A DNA stretch of 5,720 nt, from positions 1 to 5,720 of the forward strand of contig JAIRRF010000190.1 in the NCBI GenBank assembly GCA_031256115.1, in the 5' to 3' direction. This document shows, piece after piece, positions 1-4,980 of the stretch. Origin of the DNA: Treponema sp. (lineage in GTDB: Bacteria > Spirochaetota > Spirochaetia > Treponematales > Breznakiellaceae). The translations under genes and the position numbers were made by a program. Numbering within the stretch: the first letter of the stretch is position 1; each line of letters begins with the position of its first letter. The notes under the pieces are model-generated. The model saw only the letters and a list, made by a program, of their open reading frames with translations. It ran no database searches and was not told the origin of the DNA.

Positions 1-240
1 GATGAACTGTTTTTATACACCGACGGAATAACCGAAGCAATGAATAATAAAAAAGAACTATTCGGAGAAGAACGTCTGCCCGAAACGATGAACAATTGCC
101 TTGATTTGCCGCTCAAAGATTTTACCGCATTCATTAAGCGTGAAATCGATCAATTTGCGGACGGTACAGAACAGACTGATGATATAACGATGCTTGCGTT
201 ACGGTATAGCGGCGCAACTGCACGGGCGGCAGTTGATTAA
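1..240 (+). CDS. PP2C-type (SpoIIE/RsbU) serine phosphatase, C-terminal fragment
   Basis: Only the last 79 residues are in the window. The reading frame is open from base 1 and the start lies upstream. The fragment begins with the family motif LYTDGITEA (the Asp of TDG, visible residue 8, is a metal ligand in this family) and ends with a DDITMLALRY segment (Asp60-Asp61), the second acidic metal-binding motif of SpoIIE-type PP2C domains. Proteins of this family remove phosphate from a STAS antagonist, which lets it bind the kinase/anti-sigma factor. The next two genes encode exactly those partners, which supports the role. The N-terminal sensory or input domain (PAS, GAF, HAMP or receiver) is outside the window, so the signal is unknown. 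A methionine at base 40 is internal to the conserved domain and is not the start. The family call is firm; the specific pathway is inferred. Confidence 0.9.
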   Translation, partial: DELFLYTDGITEAMNNKKELFGEERLPETMNNCLDLPLKDFTAFIKREIDQFADGTEQTDDITMLALRYSGATARAAVD

Positions 241-261
241 TACAGATTGTGCCGCTATAAT
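233..261 (+). promoter_or_regulatory. Predicted sigma-70-type promoter ahead of the STAS gene
   Basis: TTGATT at 233-238 matches four of six bases of the -35 consensus TTGACA. TATAAT at 256-261 is a perfect -10 hexamer, and the spacer is exactly 17 bases. The -35 box overlaps the end of the phosphatase gene (its TAA stop is 238-240). Transcription would start near 267-269, giving a very short leader just before the ribosome binding site at 271-275. If active, it would express the antagonist, kinase and perhaps pheT without the phosphatase. This is a sequence match only; no transcript data are available. Confidence 0.5.
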
Positions 262-270
262 CCAATTAAT

Positions 271-275
271 AGGAG
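271..275 (+). promoter_or_regulatory. Ribosome binding site that sets the STAS start
   Basis: AGGAG lies seven bases before the ATG at 283. An upstream in-frame TTG at 247 has no comparable site and would add 12 residues that do not look like a STAS domain, so ATG 283 is chosen as the start. Confidence 0.8.
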
Positions 276-282
276 TAAGCCG

Positions 283-597
283 ATGAAAGACGAAGCTTTT
301 ACTGTAACCGAAGAAAAAAATCCCGGGGCCAGCAAGTTTATCGTAAAGGGCAGGGTGAATGTCGACACTGCGGACGTGCTTCTTTTTAAACTGGAAAATG
401 CCCTTAAAGACGGGCAGATAAATATAATTTTGAATATGGCTCAGGTGGAGTATCTCAGTTCTATCGGAATACGGGTACTTTTAAAAATGTACAAACAAGC
501 CTTGGAAATAGGAGGCAAATTCAATATTGAGCGTCCATCCGAAAACGTAAAGAATGTTTTGGGCATGTCCGCTCTGGATGAAATGCTGGTAAAATGA
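283..597 (+). CDS. STAS-domain anti-sigma factor antagonist (RsbV/SpoIIAA-like)
   Basis: This 104-residue protein is a single STAS domain, the usual size for a stand-alone antagonist. The beta-strand pattern FIVKGRVNVDTA near residues 19-30 and INIILNMAQVEYLSSIGIRVLLKMY near 46-70 (shown here as landmarks) is typical. The phospho-acceptor loop reads YLSSIGIR. By alignment with SpoIIAA/RsbV, Ser60 is the probable site phosphorylated by the partner kinase, and Ser59 stands where the classical proteins have Asp. In the family, the unphosphorylated form binds the HATPase partner and frees whatever that partner holds; the phosphorylated form cannot. The upstream phosphatase and the downstream kinase are the expected enzymes acting on it. 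The stop codon overlaps the kinase start (ATGA, 594-597), so translational coupling is likely. The cellular target of the switch is not visible. Confidence 0.93.
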   Translation: MKDEAFTVTEEKNPGASKFIVKGRVNVDTADVLLFKLENALKDGQINIILNMAQVEYLSSIGIRVLLKMYKQALEIGGKFNIERPSENVKNVLGMSALDEMLVK

Positions 598-989
598 AAG
601 AACTAAAAATTGAGGCAAAGACGGAAAACCTCGAAGTGGTATTGGACTTTGTTAACAATGAACTTAACCGGCATAATTACCCCCCAAAGCAGCAGGGAGA
701 AATTGATCTTGCAGTGGAAGAAATATTTTTAAATATTGCCAATTACGCTTACACACCGGGTATGGGAGAGGCAGCTATCTTTATTTCCGTAAACGAAAAA
801 ACAGTTATCCGTTTTGAAGATACGGGTAAGCCTTACAACCCTCTGGAACAGAAAGAACCGGATTTGGACAAATCTCTATCTGAGCGCGAAATTGGCGGAT
901 TGGGAATTTTTCTGGTAAAAAAATTAATGAATCATGTTGAGTACCAACGGATACAAAATAAAAACATTCTTACCATAAGCAATGAATAA
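594..989 (+). CDS. HATPase-type serine kinase / anti-sigma factor (RsbW-like)
   Basis: This 131-residue protein is made of one GHKL/HATPase_c_2 domain, the usual size for RsbW/SpoIIAB-like proteins. The N box is AVEEIFLNIANYAY (Glu43, Asn47; Mg-ATP binding). The G1 box is FEDTGKPYNP (Asp76, Gly78, Pro80), and the G2 box is IGGLGIFLVKKLM (Gly101, Gly102, Gly104). There is no histidine-kinase dimerisation domain, so it fits a partner-switching serine kinase that phosphorylates the STAS antagonist encoded immediately upstream. The start ATG overlaps the STAS stop by four bases and has only a weak ribosome binding site, in keeping with coupled translation. In classical systems the other partner is a sigma factor. 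None is encoded in the window, and in many bacteria such kinases control other proteins, so the output is unassigned. Confidence 0.92.
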   Translation: MKELKIEAKTENLEVVLDFVNNELNRHNYPPKQQGEIDLAVEEIFLNIANYAYTPGMGEAAIFISVNEKTVIRFEDTGKPYNPLEQKEPDLDKSLSEREIGGLGIFLVKKLMNHVEYQRIQNKNILTISNE

Positions 990-1027
990 CAAGGATAAAC
1001 AGATTACTGTAAAGAGTGAAACTAAAT

Positions 1028-2821
1028 ATGCCAAAAATTGAAGTAAACGAAGAAGCATTTTATTCTCTGGCGGGTTTTTCCAGGGGCAGGAACGACGCAT
1101 TGCCATTGTCCAGGGAAGAATTGGAAGAAACCCTAAGCTGTGCCAAGGCAGAATTAGACTCAGACCCCTGGTCTGCAGATAGCGACAAATCCATTCCGTT
1201 TTCTGAGCGGATTTTAAAGATAGAACTGAACGATACCAACAGGCCGGATCTTTGGGGTACCGCAGGATGCGCCCGCCAGCTTCGTATTTATAATGGCGGA
1301 ATAATACCGGAATATTCCTTTTTTTCATGGCCCAATGACAAAAAAAAAGCCGGATACAGGGTTATTGTCGAAGCAAGCGTTAAACAGGTTCGGCCATACC
1401 GGGCGGGCGTTGTTGCATCCGCGACAATAATCAATGATCCCCGGCTAAGGGATATGATCCAAACCCAGGAAAAGCTGGCTTGGAATTTCGGACGGAAACG
1501 GCGGACTATTTCCATGGGACTCTACCGGATTTCCCGGATAAGCTGGCCTATTATCTATAAGGGGGTGGATCCCGATTCGATTTCCTTTGTGCCCCGTCAG
1601 TGGGAGGGGGGGGGGCTTACCCTGCGGGAAATTTTAAAACAACACCCCAAGGGCAAAGAATACGCCTTTATCCTGGAACAGGAACCCATCCATCCGCTGT
1701 TAACCGATTCACAGGGTTTTATACTCTCGTATCCGCCGATCATCAACTCAAACGATTTGGGCGCAGTCCAGGCCGGAGACAGCGATATTTTTGTGGAGCT
1801 TACCGGAGCGGATCAAATGTCCCTTAGCCTGGCAGCCTCCATCGTCGCCTGCGACCTCTCGGACAACGGTTTTACCATCGAGCCCGTGGAGATTGATTAC
1901 GAGTTCGACACTCCCTTTGGACGGGAATGCATTACCCCATACTATTTTCAGGAGCCGGTATTTTGTTCCCTTGCCCGGATCGAAAAATTCCTGGGAGAGG
2001 CAATAAGTACGGATGATTGTATTAAAGCTCTGGCCCGAATGGGAGTCCGGGCAGAAAAGACAGAAGACGCCGAATATGGAAAAAACGGTGAGTCAAAAAT
2101 AGCCGGAATCAGGGCCTGGCCGCCGGAATACCGGAATGATTATCTCCATGCTGCGGATGTAATGGAAGATATTATGATTGGCCGGGGCTTAAGCTCCTTT
2201 AAACCTGAACGCCCCCGGGACTTTACCATGGGACGCCTGGGGCCGGTAACGGTTTTTAGCCGAAGGATCAAGGAAATTATGGCGGGTCTGGCTTATCAGG
2301 AGATGATCTACAACTATTTGGGTTCCCGCAAGGATCTGGCTGACAGGATGCAGCGGGACGACAAAGTTTTAATCCGGATTTCCAACCCCATGACGGAAAA
2401 CTACGAATATGTCCGGGATTCGATCCTTCCTTCCCTTTTGCAGAGCGAGTCCGTTTCGGCCCATGCCGTGTACCCCCATCGGATTTTCGAGACCGGAAAG
2501 ACGGCGTACCTGGAAGAAAGCGAAAATTACGGCTCCGTAACCCGGCAGTATCTGGGCTTCCTCCATGCGGGGACGGACGCCAATTTTAATACCCTTTCGG
2601 CGGAATTACAGACCCTGTTTTATTATCTTTCCCGGACTTATGAAGTAGAGGAAAAATCAGACAGCCGCTTTATCCCCGGACGGGCGGCGGCCATTATGTA
2701 CCGGGGCAGGAGTATCGGGGTATTTGGGGAGATCCATCCGGAAGTTCTGGAAAACTGGGGTATTACCGTGCCCTGTACTGCCTGTGAGCTGGACGTGGAA
2801 GTGCTGCTGGAGCAGGAATAG
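1028..2821 (+). CDS. pheT: Phenylalanine--tRNA ligase beta subunit, archaeal/spirochaete-type
   Basis: This is the beta subunit of the cytoplasmic alpha2-beta2 enzyme that charges tRNA-Phe. Starting at ATG 1028 it has 597 residues. A GTG twelve bases earlier is possible (601 residues), but MPKIEV is a natural beginning and AGAG at 1013-1016 serves the ATG better. The B1-like region carries LNDTNRPDLWGTAG (residues 67-80). A B3/B4 editing-type region follows (about 115-280, with NDPRLRDMI and LREILKQHPKGKEYAFIL), then B5 (about 305-385, with ARIEKFLG and the acidic AADVMEDIMIGRG) and a catalytic-like core from about 395 (NPMTENYEYVRDSILPSLL, then IFETGK). The protein stops after this core: there is no N-terminal tRNA-binding EMAP-like insert and no C-terminal FDX-ACB domain as in the ~800-residue bacterial type. 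pheS is not in the window. The gene follows the kinase after 38 bases with no terminator, so it may share its transcript. It contains a G10 tract. Confidence 0.95.
   Translation: MPKIEVNEEAFYSLAGFSRGRNDALPLSREELEETLSCAKAELDSDPWSADSDKSIPFSERILKIELNDTNRPDLWGTAGCARQLRIYNGGIIPEYSFFSWPNDKKKAGYRVIVEASVKQVRPYRAGVVASATIINDPRLRDMIQTQEKLAWNFGRKRRTISMGLYRISRISWPIIYKGVDPDSISFVPRQWEGGGLTLREILKQHPKGKEYAFILEQEPIHPLLTDSQGFILSYPPIINSNDLGAVQAGDSDIFVELTGADQMSLSLAASIVACDLSDNGFTIEPVEIDYEFDTPFGRECITPYYFQEPVFCSLARIEKFLGEAISTDDCIKALARMGVRAEKTEDAEYGKNGESKIAGIRAWPPEYRNDYLHAADVMEDIMIGRGLSSFKPERPRDFTMGRLGPVTVFSRRIKEIMAGLAYQEMIYNYLGSRKDLADRMQRDDKVLIRISNPMTENYEYVRDSILPSLLQSESVSAHAVYPHRIFETGKTAYLEESENYGSVTRQYLGFLHAGTDANFNTLSAELQTLFYYLSRTYEVEEKSDSRFIPGRAAAIMYRGRSIGVFGEIHPEVLENWGITVPCTACELDVEVLLEQE
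1606..1615 (+). repeat. Ten-base poly-G tract inside pheT
   Basis: Ten consecutive G bases, preceded by GGGA, encode part of the WEGGGL segment (about residues 192-197) of the PheRS beta subunit. At this length the frame is intact on both sides (QWE before, LTLREIL after). Tracts of this kind are prone to slipped-strand length change and also to sequencing error. Confidence 0.95.
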
Positions 2822-2839
2822 GCAAGCTATCAGGTCCTT

Positions 2840-3616
2840 TCAAACAGGTTTGTTCTCAGTGAAACCTTGATTACCGGACTCATATATAATATTTCTGGAG
2901 AATACAAAATCTTTTCTGAAATAACCGCCAATATTTATTGAAGATGGTACAAAAATATCTTTTTCGAGTAATGTACCGGGATTTATCACAGTATTAACAC
3001 CTATTTCGGCATAATCACCTATTATTGCGCCAAATTTTTCACGATCCGTATCTTCCCATTTACTGTCAGGCATTTTTATTTTGACTTTTTTTAATTGAAA
3101 GGTTTCTTTTGCGCCGGAAACTTCATTACAAAATCCGAATTTACCGTTTCTTTGGAGTTCTTCAACCCTTTTCCTTTTATCCTTTAACAGTAAAACATTT
3201 GATATTTTTACGCCGGCGCCTAAATGAGCGTAATTGCCAAGAATTGAATCGCCAATATAGTTGTAATGAGGGGCTTGTACATTATTAAACAGCACGGAAT
3301 TTTTTATTTCTGTGGAATTTCCTATAACACAGTTATTTAAAATAATTACATTTTCACGTATAAAAGCACCATGCCGTAATTCACAGCCCTCTCCAATAAG
3401 GGCGGGTCCGTAGATTTCTACATATTTATCCATTTTTACATTTTTATCTGTAAAAATCCCCCGGCTAATCTCTTTATATTTTTCGGGATTTGCATTAACT
3501 ATTGTGTATATCGTCTCTTTTATGCAGTTAAGTATAAACCAAAGAGGTTTATCATCATTAAACCAGGGGCTAAGAACGGCAGGAATATAGTCAAAAAACC
3601 GAATGTTATTAATCAT
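2840..3616 (-). CDS. Left-handed beta-helix (hexapeptide repeat) transferase-like protein, GlmU C-terminal-like
   Basis: This 258-residue protein has a short N-terminal helical part (about 1-60) followed by hexapeptide-type turns (about 52-140, with ALIGEGCELRHGAFI, NCVIGNSTEIKNSVLF and SILGNYAHLGAGVKIS). A charged linker rich in Lys (about 144-192) comes next, then two or three more turns (GAIIGDYAEIGVNTVINPGT, about 196-215). APHYNYIGDSILG at 115-127 resembles the HLTYLGDAEIG motif of GlmU-type acetyltransferases; His117 is placed like the catalytic histidine there. No nucleotidyltransferase domain is present. It may be a sugar acyltransferase or a GlmU-like relative, but the substrate is unknown. 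The start is ATG 3616, because GGGAG lies seven bases upstream; a TTG at 3640 has no better support. It overlaps the oxidoreductase stop by eight bases. G+C is visibly lower than in its neighbours. Confidence 0.8.
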   Translation of the reverse strand: MINNIRFFDYIPAVLSPWFNDDKPLWFILNCIKETIYTIVNANPEKYKEISRGIFTDKNVKMDKYVEIYGPALIGEGCELRHGAFIRENVIILNNCVIGNSTEIKNSVLFNNVQAPHYNYIGDSILGNYAHLGAGVKISNVLLLKDKRKRVEELQRNGKFGFCNEVSGAKETFQLKKVKIKMPDSKWEDTDREKFGAIIGDYAEIGVNTVINPGTLLEKDIFVPSSINIGGYFRKDFVFSRNIIYESGNQGFTENKPV

Positions 3617-4967
3617 TTTTATACTCCCTATAAAGTTCAACTATTTTCTTGACAGGAACGCTTATTCCGCCGTGCGTTCGGGAATATTCCGCCGCAAAAC
3701 AGGCAAGATGACTTTCCACAGAATTATCTACGGAAGTCAATGCCTCTCCTCCGGTGGTGAATAGCTTCAAGAAACTATCCATCATGCGAAAATCACCGCC
3801 CCCATGACCGGTATCTGACCACTGCAAGTGGTCAGGCGCCGTATCAACGATGCGTGGTTCCCTTCCGGATATCTCCGCATTGTTGAGATTTGTGTCGATA
3901 AGTTCCGGCTCCTGGCCGAAAACATGTGTTTTAACAATATTTGTCTCCATACTCGCTTCTATTTCACCCAAAGTACCCATCACCTTCAGATGCCGGGAAA
4001 TAGTTCCGGTAAAGGCCGACATGGTGAAGCTGATTGTTGCTTTATTGTCCATTTCAAGATTTACTACCTGGTGGTCAACCACGTCGTTGTCGCAATGAAA
4101 CACACAGCGTCCGTATGGCCCGGTTTTTATCGCCCGGTGCAGGTTTTCCTCCGTTACCGGATCAGTAACGACATTGTTCGGCCAGTCTGTATTCCCCGCT
4201 GTAACGCCGGTCTGCGTGGAGTTGATATAAATTCTCTCTGCATCGTATGGACAGCTATCTTTTGCTTTGCAATCATCCAGGCAACGCAGTGCTGCGCTTT
4301 CCGGCGCTTTTTCAGGTTTAAAATAGTATAGGTTTCCGTAGGAGTGAATGTTTTGCACATGCCGGCCGGAAAGCCAGAGCAGTATGTCCATATCATGGCA
4401 GCATTTAGCCAGTATCATGGGACTTGTTTCCTTTGAATTGCGCCAGTTGCCGCGTACAAAACTGTGAGCATGGTGATAATATCCCACATTCTCAATTGCC
4501 TGGATTGCCACAATCTCTCCGATGCGCCCGGAATTAATAATTTCCTTAATTTTTGCATAGAACGAAGTATAACGCAGAACATGGCACACTACGACATGCC
4601 GTCCGTGTTCTTTCGCCGACTGAGCTATGCTTATACATTCTGCCGGATTTACGGAAATGGGTTTCTCCAGCAACAGATGATATTTCTTTTCCAGTGCTGT
4701 CATAGCTGTGTAATAATGGTCACTGTCCGGTGTGCAAATAAAAAGTATGTCGGCCAGTTTTTCTGCCGCAAGCAGTTCTGCGGCACTGTTAAAACAATTG
4801 GACCCGGAAACCCGGAATGTTTCCGCAGCTTCTCTTACCCGTCCGGGGTTTGTATCAGCCAGGGCTGTTATTTTCATTTTATCCGGATTCATTTCAGCAT
4901 ATCTCGCATATGTGTGACGACCCCGGCTTCCCAGCCCGGCAATGGCAACTGTCGGTATGTAAGTCAT
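3609..4967 (-). CDS. Gfo/Idh/MocA family oxidoreductase
   Basis: This 452-residue protein is probably a cytoplasmic NAD(P)-dependent dehydrogenase acting on a sugar, inositol or similar polyol. The N-terminal Rossmann fold has AGLGSRGRHTY with the GxGxxG pattern at Gly11, Gly13 and Gly16, ILFICTPDSDH near 74-84, and the family EKP motif at 101-103. The C-terminal substrate domain includes AKCCHDMDILLWLSG (Lys188, His191, Asp194), the region where this family holds its catalytic residues. It also has a cysteine group RCLDDCKAKDSC (Cys229, Cys233, Cys239) and YGRCVFHCDNDVVDHQ (Cys288, Cys292), and a GHGGGDF motif near 388-393. At 452 residues it is longer than the usual 330-390 because of the cysteine-bearing insert. 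ATG 4967 is preceded by AAGGAAGGG. The gene starts 11 bases after the AraC-type regulator, so that regulator probably controls it. The substrate is not determinable here. Confidence 0.92.
   Translation of the reverse strand: MTYIPTVAIAGLGSRGRHTYARYAEMNPDKMKITALADTNPGRVREAAETFRVSGSNCFNSAAELLAAEKLADILFICTPDSDHYYTAMTALEKKYHLLLEKPISVNPAECISIAQSAKEHGRHVVVCHVLRYTSFYAKIKEIINSGRIGEIVAIQAIENVGYYHHAHSFVRGNWRNSKETSPMILAKCCHDMDILLWLSGRHVQNIHSYGNLYYFKPEKAPESAALRCLDDCKAKDSCPYDAERIYINSTQTGVTAGNTDWPNNVVTDPVTEENLHRAIKTGPYGRCVFHCDNDVVDHQVVNLEMDNKATISFTMSAFTGTISRHLKVMGTLGEIEASMETNIVKTHVFGQEPELIDTNLNNAEISGREPRIVDTAPDHLQWSDTGHGGGDFRMMDSFLKLFTTGGEALTSVDNSVESHLACFAAEYSRTHGGISVPVKKIVELYREYKND
3624..3628 (-). promoter_or_regulatory. 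Ribosome binding site of the hexapeptide-repeat gene
   Basis: On the minus strand GGGAG is followed by a seven-base spacer and ATG at 3616. The site lies inside the end of the upstream oxidoreductase gene and decides the start in favour of 3616 over the TTG at 3640. Confidence 0.75.
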
Positions 4968-4971
4968 AAAA

Positions 4972-4980
4972 CCCTTCCTT
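4972..4980 (-). promoter_or_regulatory. Ribosome binding site of the oxidoreductase, overlapping the regulator stop
   Basis: AAGGAAGGG on the minus strand lies four bases before the ATG at 4967 and overlaps the last two bases of the TAA stop of the upstream regulator (4979-4981). This arrangement supports co-transcription and probably coupled translation. Confidence 0.75.

Noticed and set aside
990..1027. Gap between the kinase gene and pheT, examined for a promoter or T-box/attenuator
   Set aside because: 38 bases are too few for a T-box or leader attenuator, and I see no convincing -35/-10 pair.
924..1328. Open frame of 134 codons on the minus strand, across the kinase end and the pheT start
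   Set aside because: It is antisense to two well-supported genes, shows no recognisable domain and has unusual residue composition, so it is a chance frame.
2804..2815. CTGCT-GG-AGCAG inverted repeat near the pheT stop, considered as a terminator
   Set aside because: The stem is too short, the loop is only two bases and no T run follows.
2841..2852. CAAAC-AG-GTTTG inverted repeat at the convergent gene ends
   Set aside because: Five weak pairs around a two-base centre, with no T run, lying at the end of the coding sequence; not credible as a terminator or operator.
3333..3346. AT-rich near-palindrome (TTATTTAAAATAA) in the hexapeptide gene
   Set aside because: It is explained by the high A+T of this gene and the codons of a conserved repeat region, with no second copy to suggest a binding site.
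3828..4331. Open frame of 167 codons on the plus strand, antisense to the oxidoreductase C-terminal domain
   Set aside because: There is no domain signal and it lies entirely opposite a conserved gene.
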